A DNA stretch of 64,000 nt. It comes from Aquimarina spongiae (GTDB lineage: Bacteria; Bacteroidota; Bacteroidia; Flavobacteriales; Flavobacteriaceae). Both the position numbers and the translations under genes were made by a program. Position 1 is the stretch's first letter; each line of letters opens with the position of its first letter. Location: positions 372,001 through 436,000 of the forward strand of contig NZ_FQYP01000003.1 of the NCBI RefSeq assembly GCF_900141785.1, in the 5' to 3' direction. Positions 9,924 to 19,770 of this stretch are shown in pieces. The notes beneath the pieces were generated by a model. The model was not told the origin of the DNA. It was given only the letters and a program-made list of their open reading frames with translations, and ran no database searches.

Positions 9924-10505
9924 TTAATTGTAATGTTTTTTCAATAAAATTTCTGAGATCAGATCTTTTATGATAAGATCATCTGGGTCTGGTTTCTTGA
10001 TTTGATTTTTTGCTCTCTTTATCTTTTCGTAGTGAGGCATTTTTCCGGTTTCTGTCAAAAACTTAAGAACTTCTTCAAAAAAACCGTTTAAGATTGGAAA
10101 GACATATTTACTAGTTTCATTCTTCTCTTTAAGATGAATAAACTTTTTGGTGTACGCCAAAAAAACTTGAGGATACTGTGCAAAAGTCATCAATGCTTCA
10201 CAAAAGCTTTGATATACTTCTTCGCGAGTAAGGAGATTTTTAAATTTTAATTTCGACTGATCAATATATTTAATAGTATATAGTAGAATACTTTCCCGAA
10301 TAAAAGTACTGTAGTCATTTTTGGAATAGTAATATACTTCCATACCAATGTTGGTGTTTACTACCAATACTTCTTCTCCTATACTTTCTTTGAGAAAAGC
10401 TTCAAAAATGGCTACCGCAGAAGATGACATTAGTAATCTTCTACGCAAATCTGTAGTGCGAATATTGACAGATTTAATACTATATGTACTATTAGTAGTA
10501 TTCAA
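9924..10505 (-). CDS. Putative TetR/AcrR-like transcriptional regulator
   Basis: A 193-residue, mostly helical protein. The N-terminal part (RRRLLMSSSAVAIFEAFLKE ... VYYYSKNDYSTFIRESI) resembles the TetR helix-turn-helix pattern, in which a YYYF-like helix precedes K-x-x-L/F. The glycine and turn residues are not canonical, so the match is weak. The rest would be a ligand-binding helical bundle. It starts only 3 nt after the stop of the ankyrin gene, so the two are likely cotranscribed, downstream of katG but separated from it by a terminator. It could equally be an uncharacterised helical protein. Confidence 0.45.
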   Translation of the reverse strand: MNTTNSTYSIKSVNIRTTDLRRRLLMSSSAVAIFEAFLKESIGEEVLVVNTNIGMEVYYYSKNDYSTFIRESILLYTIKYIDQSKLKFKNLLTREEVYQSFCEALMTFAQYPQVFLAYTKKFIHLKEKNETSKYVFPILNGFFEEVLKFLTETGKMPHYEKIKRAKNQIKKPDPDDLIIKDLISEILLKKHYN

Positions 10506-10508
10506 AAA

Positions 10509-10967
10509 CTAAGTATTTAGCTCGGCTATTTCTAAGCCTTGATCTTTTGCATGCATAGCTGCGGTATATCCTTTATTATCTTTTGCATTGATATCGGCAC
10601 CATTATCTATCAACAATTTTACGATATCCTTATGACCAAAAGTAGCCGCATAAATAAGCGCTGTAGCTTCATTATAATTCTTTGCATTTACATCTCCTCC
10701 CGCTTCAATTAATAACTTGGCTATAGTATAGTACCCTTTAAAACACACCCCCATTAGAGCAGTATTTCCTGAGGCATCCTGAGTATTGATATTTGGTTGA
10801 TGACTCAACACAATTTTGGTAACATCCTCATTACCATAATATGTAGCAAGTAGTAAAGGTGTAGATCCTCTTTGATCTTTTGTATTTACCAAATTTGGAT
10901 CTTGATCTAAAATTGATTGTACAGTATTTGTATTTCCTGTACGGATTGCATTAAAAATATCTTCCAT
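10509..10967 (-). CDS. Ankyrin-repeat protein
   Basis: A 152-residue protein made of about four ankyrin repeats, seen as repeated G-x-T-x-L-x-x-A patterns (RGSTPLLLATYYGN, SGNTALMGVCFKG, NEATALIYAATFGH, KGYTAAMHA). No signal peptide is evident. Small ankyrin proteins are commonly encoded next to catalase genes, and in Pseudomonas aeruginosa AnkB supports catalase function; katG directly upstream on the same strand suggests a similar partnership here. That link is inferred from context, not from sequence identity. Confidence 0.85.
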   Translation of the reverse strand: MEDIFNAIRTGNTNTVQSILDQDPNLVNTKDQRGSTPLLLATYYGNEDVTKIVLSHQPNINTQDASGNTALMGVCFKGYYTIAKLLIEAGGDVNAKNYNEATALIYAATFGHKDIVKLLIDNGADINAKDNKGYTAAMHAKDQGLEIAELNT

Positions 10968-11001
10968 GTAGTATCGCTATAATTTAGTACTCATTTCTAA
11001 A

Positions 11002-11033
11002 AGCAGGTGGTAACTCAAAAAGCCCCACCTGCT
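11002..11033 (-). terminator. Terminator downstream of katG
   Basis: AGCAGGTGG (11002-11010) pairs with CCACCTGCT (11025-11033). On the minus strand the hairpin is followed by a short T-run. It separates katG from the ankyrin gene. Confidence 0.7.
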
Positions 11034-11060
11034 AAATTTACTACTTTATATGATTAAAAC

Positions 11061-13331
<2,271 letters not shown>

Positions 13332-13350
13332 TTATTGTTGTAATTCTTTT

Positions 13351-13358
13351 CAAATTTA
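13351..13358 (-). promoter_or_regulatory. Putative -7 element of the katG promoter
   Basis: On the minus strand TAAATTTG matches TAnnTTTG and would place transcription start about 35-40 nt before the katG ATG. No matching -33 box is seen, which would fit an activator-dependent promoter. Confidence 0.4.
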
Positions 13359-13642
13359 TGATAATTGATTCTTATTGTATTTTACATTTCAATATAAAAA
13401 ATCTATAATAGTATTCAATAACATTATAAATCCAATCGACATATTCCTCACTTTTCTTGGTTATACCTTACCAATAAATAAATTCTATACGATCATAAAA
13501 TAGGCCGTACCATTCGCTATCGAGGTTCAAAAAAGTACCAATAAACACTTTGGATAATAACATTCTAGGATCAACGCATTGCAATCGAATTGCCGTTGGC
13601 GAACCCAAGAGAAGGACAATCAAACTGTTGAAGATTGTATAG

Positions 13643-13691
13643 TTTTGTGTGAATTAAGTACACTTAAAGATACTTGATATTTCACACAAAA
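13643..13691. repeat. 11-bp inverted repeat with internal palindrome
   Basis: TTTTGTGTGAA (13643-13653) is repeated inverted as TTCACACAAAA (13681-13691). Between them lies TTAAGTACACTTAA, itself a dyad with 6-bp arms. It lies just downstream of the XRE regulator gene, on its transcribed strand, so it may be a terminator stem or a protein binding site. Confidence 0.6.
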
Positions 13692-13743
13692 TCAACTATA
13701 TAAATTGATTGTGATAATTTTAAAATAATGAAAATCTATACGA

Positions 13744-14502
13744 CTATGAGAGTCGTTCCCTCATTTTTTGAAGTTGCTGCTCGATGATCAATAACTTATC
13801 CTCAACATCATCCCCAAACTCTGGAATTCTCCGGTAAAAAACATAGCGAACTCTCCACATTTCCTTAATTTCAGATATCGGATACTCTTCATCTTCTATA
13901 TTTTTATGATCTGCTCTAAGCACAGCACTTTCTTTAGTTATGTATAGTCGTCGAAAAACAATCTTGTCATCCACCAAGACAAATACCAAGGTACCTGTAT
14001 TCAATTTCTTAATTACCGTAGAAGGAACCTTTTCTCCTATAATAATATCCTTAGGATAAAAGCCTTTGTCGTGTGAAGTCATTTCTAAATTACTTACCGT
14101 ATATCCTCTAAACTCCTTTGCGGGATTAACCGGTAATTGAATAGTTGGTAACTCTTTGATAAAAGTTTCTTTATCATATAAATTAATATACTCGTTCAGG
14201 TTATTGTCGGTAATACATGGTATGTATGCAAATTGCTCTCGTTTTGCATCCGCGGCATACGTAGTAAGGTCACCTTTGAACTTTAATAATTGATTTACGG
14301 TGAGCTCATTGGTGAGTAAATCATCTATTTGTATGCTAAAATAGTTAGCAATTTTAATTATAGTTTCTATTTTAGGCTCACTTCTGCCTTCCTCATAGGC
14401 TCCCAAAGTCCCTCTTTTCAGGTCAAACAGCTCTGCAAACGCCTGTTGACTCAATCCTTTTACACCTCGAATTTTTTTTATGTTTTTTCCAAAAAAAGAC
14501 AT
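13744..14502 (-). CDS. XRE-family regulator with a LexA/S24-like C-terminal domain lacking the protease dyad
   Basis: A repressor-type protein of about 252 residues. An N-terminal HTH_3 domain (IKKIRGVKGLSQQAFAELF ... LGAYEEGRSEPKIETI) is followed by a domain resembling LexA/phage-repressor S24 folds. At the place of the catalytic serine motif GDSM stands NLEM, and the lysine region reads VFRRLY, so self-cleavage is unlikely. A C-terminal helix (LLIIEQQLQKMRERLS) follows. The gene is divergent from the PspA/flotillin locus and shares with it a control region rich in TTAGC palindromes, which suggests it regulates that locus and itself. The start at 14502 is chosen over 14523 because it begins right at the HTH domain. 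Confidence 0.8.
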   Translation of the reverse strand: MSFFGKNIKKIRGVKGLSQQAFAELFDLKRGTLGAYEEGRSEPKIETIIKIANYFSIQIDDLLTNELTVNQLLKFKGDLTTYAADAKREQFAYIPCITDNNLNEYINLYDKETFIKELPTIQLPVNPAKEFRGYTVSNLEMTSHDKGFYPKDIIIGEKVPSTVIKKLNTGTLVFVLVDDKIVFRRLYITKESAVLRADHKNIEDEEYPISEIKEMWRVRYVFYRRIPEFGDDVEDKLLIIEQQLQKMRERLS

Positions 14503-14694
14503 TTTTGCTAATTTTATTTGCAATTATCGAAAATTGTTGTACATTTACACTAACAATATTAGCTAATATCTTTGAAAAAAGCTAATTTTAGTAGAAATAC
14601 TTTTGTATTTCTTTTCATTTACGGAAAACTCGGGGGAGTATACTAAAATTTTTAGCAGGACAATTAATTTATTAACTTTAAAAACATCATACCC
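14503..14694. promoter_or_regulatory. Divergent control region of the XRE regulator and PspA/flotillin locus
   Basis: Contains GCTAATTTTA twice (14507-14516 and 14581-14590) and a perfect 14-bp palindrome ATATTAGCTAATAT (14556-14569) lying between them. A rightward -7 element TACTTTTG (14598-14605) with TTG 23 nt upstream (14572-14574) overlaps this array. The layout looks like an operator array bound by the adjacent HTH regulator. Confidence 0.6.
14598..14605 (+). promoter_or_regulatory. Promoter -7 element of the chaperone-PspA-flotillin locus
   Basis: TACTTTTG matches TAnnTTTG. The upstream TTG at 14572-14574 lies 23 nt away, slightly longer than usual. The right-hand GCTAATTTTA copy (14581-14590) lies between the two boxes, so a bound repressor would block polymerase. 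Confidence 0.5.
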
Positions 14695-14766
14695 ATGGTA
14701 TCCCTAGTAATTTATCTAGCTGAATTAGCTAGTAATATTGCCGAAAATTTATGTGACTTTTTGTAA
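14695..14766 (+). CDS. Possible 23-residue leader peptide
   Basis: An ATG at 14695 opens a 23-residue reading frame with a mostly hydrophobic sequence (MVSLVIYLAELASNIAENLC...). The 17 bases ending in this ATG (aaaacatcatacccatg) are repeated with one change just before the ATG of the YbjQ gene at 15973. That suggests a real translation start. It may be a leader peptide or a small membrane-active protein, or the similarity may be a chance leader feature. Confidence 0.35.
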   Translation: MVSLVIYLAELASNIAENLCDFL

Positions 14767-14825
14767 TATTGGTATCTATCGCACTATCAAACTATTTCAT
14801 TAATAAGTCCATAAACAAACATCAA

Positions 14826-15221
14826 ATGCAAGATCATTTTCAAACTATAAAAGATTACTTACTAAAACTGAACTATAATATCACCTACGAGAACAAGATC
14901 GAGGGTATTATAATGGTTAGTAAGGAAAATGAAGGAATCAAAAATATGATTCTTGGAGTTGCTCCTCCTATATTGATTATGGAGCAACATATTTTTAATA
15001 TTAAAAACAGAAACGAAGTCGTTTATAAGAATCTACTTCAAAAAAATCGAGATATTGTGCATGGAGCTTTTGTACTGGATGAAACTGGTGATAAAGTAAT
15101 TTTCAGAGACACATTACAGGTAGAAAATCTTGATCTTAATGAGCTCGAAGGTTCACTCAATTCATTAGGATTGTTATTAAGCGAATATTCTGAACAGATT
15201 ATAAATTTTTCAAAATACTAA
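14826..15221 (+). CDS. CesT/Tir-chaperone-like (YbjN-type) protein
   Basis: A protein of about 131 residues (start MQDHFQTIKDYLLKLNYNI) with the alternating pattern of the small alpha/beta chaperone fold shared by CesT-type secretion chaperones and YbjN proteins. No signal peptide or TM helix. It is the first full-size gene of the rightward locus, 4 nt before the PspA gene. Comparative studies of PspA systems list CesT/Tir-like proteins as recurrent operon partners. A TTG at 14769 would add 19 residues with no family support, so the ATG at 14826 is preferred. Confidence 0.65.
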   Translation: MQDHFQTIKDYLLKLNYNITYENKIEGIIMVSKENEGIKNMILGVAPPILIMEQHIFNIKNRNEVVYKNLLQKNRDIVHGAFVLDETGDKVIFRDTLQVENLDLNELEGSLNSLGLLLSEYSEQIINFSKY

Positions 15222-15225
15222 GACA

Positions 15226-15939
15226 ATGAATTTTTTTAAAAGATTATTTAAGATAGGAGAAGCCGAAGCAAATTCTGCAATTGATAAAATGGAAGATCCT
15301 ATCAAAATGACAGAACAAGGCATTAGAGATATGAAAACAGATCTAGAAAAAAGCTTGGAAGCACTTGCTCAAGTAAAAGCTTTGGCTATACGCGCAAAAA
15401 ATGAAACTGAAGAATTTGCTGCAAAAGCCGAAGATTATCAACAAAAAGCAATGCTTATCCTAAAAAAAGCACAGAGTGGTGACTTGGAGACTACAGAAGC
15501 TGATCGTTTGGCAAAAGAAGCCCTTATCAAAAAAGAAGAATCACTGAAACAGGTGACCCGTACCAAATCAGAATCTGATAAATTTGACAAATCGGTAACT
15601 CAATTAGAAAAAAATGTTGACGAGATCAAAAAGAACATCAGCAAATGGGAAAATGAACTAAAAACCCTGAAAGCTCGTGTTAAAGTTTCTAAAGCCACAA
15701 AAAATGTAAACAAGCAGATGGCTGAGATCGATAGTTCAAGTACGGTTTCAATGCTAGAGCGCATGAAGGATAAAGTAAACCAGGAAGAAGCACTTGCAGA
15801 AGCGTATGGAGATATTGCCAATACGGCAAAAACCATTGACGAAGAAATCGACAAAGCTGTTGACCTTACAGAAACTAATGCCGAAGATGATCTGGCGAAA
15901 TTAAAAGAGCAATTAGGTATGAAAGACAAGGATGCTTAA
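15226..15939 (+). CDS. PspA/IM30 family envelope-stress protein
   Basis: A 237-residue, almost wholly alpha-helical coiled-coil protein that opens with the family's amphipathic helix (MNFFKRLFKIGEAEANSAID) and KMEDPIKMTEQGIRDM. PspA/IM30 (ESCRT-III-like) proteins polymerise on the inner face of the cytoplasmic membrane and protect it under stress. The C-terminal part ends in EDDLAKLKEQLGMKDKDA. It lies between a chaperone-like gene and a YbjQ-family gene, with flotillin downstream, which supports a membrane-maintenance module. Confidence 0.92.
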   Translation: MNFFKRLFKIGEAEANSAIDKMEDPIKMTEQGIRDMKTDLEKSLEALAQVKALAIRAKNETEEFAAKAEDYQQKAMLILKKAQSGDLETTEADRLAKEALIKKEESLKQVTRTKSESDKFDKSVTQLEKNVDEIKKNISKWENELKTLKARVKVSKATKNVNKQMAEIDSSSTVSMLERMKDKVNQEEALAEAYGDIANTAKTIDEEIDKAVDLTETNAEDDLAKLKEQLGMKDKDA

Positions 15940-15972
15940 TTACCTCTAATACAAACCTAAAACAACATACCC

Positions 15973-16287
15973 ATGATTATATCAACTACAGAGACTGTAC
16001 CCAATAAAGAGATATCACAAATAGTAGGTATCGCCAGAGGAAGTACAGTACGAGCAAGAAACATCGGGAGAGATGTTTTTGCCGGACTCAAAAATATAGT
16101 GGGTGGAGAAATTGAAGAATATACAAAGCTTCAAGCCCACTCTCGTGAGCAAGCAATGCAACGTATGATACAAGATGCAGAAAAAATTGGTGCCGATGGG
16201 GTAATAAATATCAGATTTACGACATCAATGGTTATGCAAGGAGCTTCAGAAATATTAGCATATGGTACGGCGGTGAAATTCAAATAA
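15973..16287 (+). CDS. YbjQ/UPF0145 family protein
   Basis: A 104-residue protein of the YbjQ (heavy-metal-binding-domain-like) family: an N-terminal strand MIISTTETVP, then IVGIARGSTVRARNIGRDVF, a loop GGEIEEYTKL, a helix with REQAMQRMIQDAEKIGADGV and the closing strand IRFTTSMVMQGASEILAYG. It forms compact pentamers in known structures, but its function is unknown. It sits inside the PspA-flotillin locus and is spaced 33 nt from PspA. Confidence 0.9.
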   Translation: MIISTTETVPNKEISQIVGIARGSTVRARNIGRDVFAGLKNIVGGEIEEYTKLQAHSREQAMQRMIQDAEKIGADGVINIRFTTSMVMQGASEILAYGTAVKFK

Positions 16288-16299
16288 AAAATTCATGTC

Positions 16300-16425
16300 A
16301 TGGAAACTGTTTTTATATTCGTACACGCGATGATTTGGACTGGAGTTTTGGCGACGCTCATCTATCTTGTTTTTCGTAGAATTCGATTATACAAAAAAGA
16401 GAATTTCGAAAAAAGGGATAATTAA
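16300..16425 (+). CDS. Small single-pass membrane protein (41 residues)
   Basis: The ATG at 16300 opens a 41-residue protein with one hydrophobic helix (VFIFVHAMIWTGVLATLIYL) followed by a strongly basic cytoplasmic tail (RRIRLYKKENFEKRD). It lies 12 nt after the YbjQ stop and 28 nt before the NfeD-like gene, filling a gap in an otherwise tightly packed locus. Hydrophobic core, positive-inside charge pattern and position all support a real gene. Function unknown; it may stabilise the flotillin/NfeD membrane complex. Confidence 0.6.
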   Translation: METVFIFVHAMIWTGVLATLIYLVFRRIRLYKKENFEKRDN

Positions 16426-16453
16426 CTAATGACTAACTAATAACACTAACCTT

Positions 16454-17179
16454 TTGAAAGAATTATTTGACATAGCAATTTCGATAGTCAATCTACCGTT
16501 GACCATACTGTTTGGGTTACTCATACTCTACTGGTTGCTCACTACCTTAACAGGTTTAGACTTGGATTTCTTTGATGCCGATATTGATTTGGATATCGAT
16601 GCAGATGCAGATGTTGATGTGGATGTTGAAACAGATTTTGATGCCAGAAGCAATCTGGATATTCCTGAAATATCCAATACCGAAGTAAAAAAAGAAGATG
16701 TAATACGAAGAAGAGGAAAGCTGAATTTCTTTCAGATATTTTTGATCTACTTTAACTTTGTAGGATTGCCATTTATGTTCACTTTTTCATTTTTTGTATT
16801 GTTCTGGTGGGCAATAACAATGGCGGGGACTTCTATCACGCATAGTTATGACAATGATTTTGGGTTCATTTTCTTTTTTGGAGGGATCCTACCCGCCTTA
16901 TTTTTAACCAAAATTTTTACAACACCGTTTAAAAAATTCTTTACAAATTTCAATAATAAAGGAGAAAGTGCGCTCGATTTGTTAGGAAGACAAGGCGTTT
17001 TACAAAGCACAATTTCGGGAGATAAAATTTCTACCCTCGAGATAAAAATTCAGTCCGACCCGATAAAGGTGATGGTACAATCCAAAGATGGTATTGAAAT
17101 TCCTGCAAATGCAAGAGTAGAAATCGTAAATCAAGTCAAAAACAAACAACTTTATATTATTCAACAACTAAATTATTAA
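16454..17179 (+). CDS. NfeD-like / YqiJ-type membrane protein with OB-fold and Asp-repeat segment
   Basis: A 241-residue membrane protein that begins with a TM helix (NLPLTILFGLLILYWLLTT), an unusual alternating Asp segment at about residues 38-60 (DIDLDIDADADVDVD), two more TM helices, and a C-terminal OB-like beta domain (LLGRQGVLQSTISG ... RVEIVNQVKNKQLYIIQQL). Proteins of this type (YqiJ/NfeD) are encoded beside flotillins and bind them. The start is TTG at 16454: an in-frame stop at 16430 rules out any earlier start, and no early ATG exists. The flotillin gene follows after 7 nt. Confidence 0.85.
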   Translation: MKELFDIAISIVNLPLTILFGLLILYWLLTTLTGLDLDFFDADIDLDIDADADVDVDVETDFDARSNLDIPEISNTEVKKEDVIRRRGKLNFFQIFLIYFNFVGLPFMFTFSFFVLFWWAITMAGTSITHSYDNDFGFIFFFGGILPALFLTKIFTTPFKKFFTNFNNKGESALDLLGRQGVLQSTISGDKISTLEIKIQSDPIKVMVQSKDGIEIPANARVEIVNQVKNKQLYIIQQLNY

Positions 17180-17186
17180 AGCAATT

Positions 17187-19253
17187 ATGAGCAATTTAGC
17201 AAACATAGCTATTATCGTAGTAGTAGCATTAGTACTCTTGATAGTACTGTATTTTATAATCATTGCCATTTTCTATAGAAAAATTCCTCAAGGGGAATCA
17301 CTTGTGCGCACAGGTTTTGGTGGAACAGCAGTTGCCTTCGACAAAGGTCTATATGTAATCCCAGTGCTACACAAAGTAGAAATCATGGATATTTCGATCA
17401 AGAAAATCGAAATAGAACGTACCGGGGTAAACGGATTGATCTGTAAGGATAACATTAGAGCAGATATCAAAGTAGCCTTTTTTGTTCGGGTGAATAAATC
17501 GGTAGAAGATATTATCAATGTAGCACAAACTATTGGTTGTAATCGTGCTTCTGAAATAGATACTTTGCGTAGTCTTTTTGATGCTAAATTCTCTGAAGCT
17601 TTAAAAACAGTAGGTAAAAAGTTTGAGTTCGTAGAGTTGTATGAAGCCCGAAGAGAATTTCGAGATGAAATTGTAAACATTATTGGTACCGACCTAAATG
17701 GATACATATTAGACGACTGTGCCATCGATGATTTGGAGCAAACTTCACTAAGTGTGATGAAAGCCGATAACATTCTGGATGCAGAAGGAATCAAAAAGAT
17801 TACAGAATTGACCGCTGCTCAAAACATAAAGTCGAATCTGATCAAACGAGACGAAGAAAAAATAATTCGTAAACAAGATGTAGAAGCTCGTGAAGCTATT
17901 CTTGAATTGGATAAACAATTAGCAGAAAAAGAAGAACAACAAAAACGTGAAATTGCCAATATTAAGGCTCGTGAAGAAGCAGAAACTTTAAAAGTATCTG
18001 AAGAAGAGCGACTAAAATCTGAAACCGCACGCATTTCTACAGAAGAAAAAGTAAAAGTGGCCGAAGAGAACATGCAGCGCCAGATCATTGTTGCTGCCAA
18101 AAACAAGCAACGTACCGATGCTGTAGAAACCGAAAGAGTGGAAAAAGATAGAATGCTGGAAGCCACAGAACGCGAAAGAATTGTTACGTTGGCACAGATT
18201 GAAAAGGAAAAAGTAGTAGAGGTAGAAAAGAAGAATATTCAAGATGTGATTCGCGATCGAGTAATGCTCGAAAAAGGCGTAGTACAAGAGCAAGAGAATA
18301 TGAAAGATATCGAAGCCTTCAAAACTGCGGATCGTGATAAGCAAGTAAAAATTACTATTGCCGAAGCAACTGCTCAAGAGGATCTGATCAAAACAATAAA
18401 AGCCGCTGAAGCACAGAAAGAAGCTGCAAAACAAAAAGCAGAGGAAATCAATATTGAAGCGCAAGCCAAAAAAGAAGCTAGTGAAAAAGAAGCCGAAGCA
18501 CGTAAAACACTTGCCGAAGCTCAAGCCAAAGAAGAAGCTACCTTGGGTATGTCTGAAGCACAAGTAATGCACGCCAAGGCAGATGCCAGAGAACGTGAAG
18601 GATTAGTAGAAGCCAACGTTATCGAAAAAACTGCAAAAGCAGAAGCCGCAGGTATCCAGGCAAAAGCAGAAGCGATCCGTGAAGAAGGATTGGCTGAAGC
18701 TGAAGTGATCAAAGAGAAAGCACTTGCTGATGCCGCAGGAATTGAAGAAAAAGCAGAAGCAATGAAGAAACTTGACGGTGTTGGTAAAGAGCATGAAGAG
18801 TTCAAACTACGCTTAGACAAAGAGTTACAAGTAGACTTGGCTCATATCAATATCCAGAAAGAAATTGCAGATGCACAAGCCGAAGTTATCGGAGAAGCAC
18901 TGAAAGCTGCCAATATCGATATCGTAGGTGGTGAAACCATGTTCTTTGAGCAAATTATGGGACAAATCACCAAGGCTAAAGGATTTGACAGACTAGTACA
19001 ACATTCTGATAATATACAAGATGTAAAAGATGCGATCCTGGGGAGTGAAGATGTAAAAGGAAATTTGTTGGAAAAAGTGAAAGAATTTGCAACAAAATAC
19101 GGCATCTCTTCAGAGGATATCAAGAACCTAACGATCGCAAATTTATTGTTAGAACTAAAACAGAAAACAACCGATCCAGACGAAAACAATTTGTTTACCA
19201 ACTTGTTTAATCTAGCCAATGGTTTAGGGCTTTCTGACAAAAAACTGAAGTAA
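17187..19253 (+). CDS. Flotillin-family (SPFH domain) protein
   Basis: A 688-residue membrane scaffold protein. One N-terminal TM helix (residues 6-28) is followed by the SPFH/band 7 domain (RTGFGGTAVAFDKGLYVIPV ... IKKIEIERTGVNGLIC), then a very long Glu/Ala/Lys-rich coiled coil (about 200-540) with repeated AEA/KAEA patterns, and a C-terminal helical segment. Flotillins organise lipid microdomains. At 688 residues it is longer than typical bacterial FloT (about 500), mainly because of the coiled coil. It directly follows its NfeD-like partner gene. Confidence 0.92.
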   Translation: MSNLANIAIIVVVALVLLIVLYFIIIAIFYRKIPQGESLVRTGFGGTAVAFDKGLYVIPVLHKVEIMDISIKKIEIERTGVNGLICKDNIRADIKVAFFVRVNKSVEDIINVAQTIGCNRASEIDTLRSLFDAKFSEALKTVGKKFEFVELYEARREFRDEIVNIIGTDLNGYILDDCAIDDLEQTSLSVMKADNILDAEGIKKITELTAAQNIKSNLIKRDEEKIIRKQDVEAREAILELDKQLAEKEEQQKREIANIKAREEAETLKVSEEERLKSETARISTEEKVKVAEENMQRQIIVAAKNKQRTDAVETERVEKDRMLEATERERIVTLAQIEKEKVVEVEKKNIQDVIRDRVMLEKGVVQEQENMKDIEAFKTADRDKQVKITIAEATAQEDLIKTIKAAEAQKEAAKQKAEEINIEAQAKKEASEKEAEARKTLAEAQAKEEATLGMSEAQVMHAKADAREREGLVEANVIEKTAKAEAAGIQAKAEAIREEGLAEAEVIKEKALADAAGIEEKAEAMKKLDGVGKEHEEFKLRLDKELQVDLAHINIQKEIADAQAEVIGEALKAANIDIVGGETMFFEQIMGQITKAKGFDRLVQHSDNIQDVKDAILGSEDVKGNLLEKVKEFATKYGISSEDIKNLTIANLLLELKQKTTDPDENNLFTNLFNLANGLGLSDKKLK

Positions 19254-19339
19254 TCGCAATGATCAGCACAATAGCTAGCAACGGTTTCTAGTCATACTAT
19301 GAAAAAGATCACAACCATTTTATTAAACCCATAAAAGGC

Positions 19340-19373
19340 TTCCCATTCCGGGAAGACCGGGATGGGAATTGTT
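19340..19373 (+). terminator. Hairpin between flotillin and downstream genes
   Basis: TTCCCATTCCGG (19340-19351) pairs with CCGGGATGGGAA (19357-19368), 12 bp with one G-T wobble and a 5-nt loop, then TTGTTT. It may end most transcripts after flotillin or act as a processing site, lowering expression of the ATPase. Confidence 0.6.
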
Positions 19374-19394
19374 TAACTTTTAAAAGGTTTATAT

Positions 19395-19694
19395 ATGGGA
19401 ATAGCAGCAATGATTACTTCGATCAAATTTAATGATCGAAGAACCAAAAGAGAAGCTTTCAAAGGATGGTCCTCTGCGAATACCGAAAGTCAAGGCATTA
19501 AAAAAGAACCGGTTTCAGAAGAAGTTTTACAACAAATAAGAGATAGAGCAAAACGGCAACAAAAGAAAGCAAATATTAGAAACAGTATCATTTTAGTAGT
19601 AAGTATTATAGCTACTGTTATCTTTATCAAACTCTTGTTTAATTATTATTCTGAAAATTTCATAGGAATCACTGATGCGTTTTTGTATAAATAA
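19395..19694 (+). CDS. Small membrane protein of unknown function
   Basis: A 99-residue protein with a basic N-terminal half (KFNDRRTKREAFKGWSS, RAKRQQKKANIR) and one TM helix near residues 62-82 (SIILVVSIIATVIFIKLLF), ending with a short tail. The family is not recognised. It lies between flotillin and the giant ATPase on the same strand, downstream of a hairpin, and probably belongs to the same functional set. Its basic cytoplasmic domain could contact nucleic acid or the ATPase, but that is speculation. Confidence 0.75.
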   Translation: MGIAAMITSIKFNDRRTKREAFKGWSSANTESQGIKKEPVSEEVLQQIRDRAKRQQKKANIRNSIILVVSIIATVIFIKLLFNYYSENFIGITDAFLYK

Positions 19695-19770
19695 TTAGAA
19701 AGACAAAGGTATAGACCCCTCAGAATTGTTTACAACTTTAAAGACTACAAATCGAAATTCGATTTAAAAC

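Noticed and set aside
14769..14825. A TTG start extending the CesT-like protein by 19 residues
   Set aside because: The added residues have no family support, and a good ATG follows at 14826.
15600..15929. A serine-rich frame opposite the PspA gene
   Set aside because: Mirror of the helical Glu/Lys composition of PspA, with no support of its own.
18012..18572. A long reading frame opposite the flotillin coiled coil
   Set aside because: A low-complexity shadow of the Glu/Ala/Lys-rich repeats; the flotillin frame has clear domain structure.
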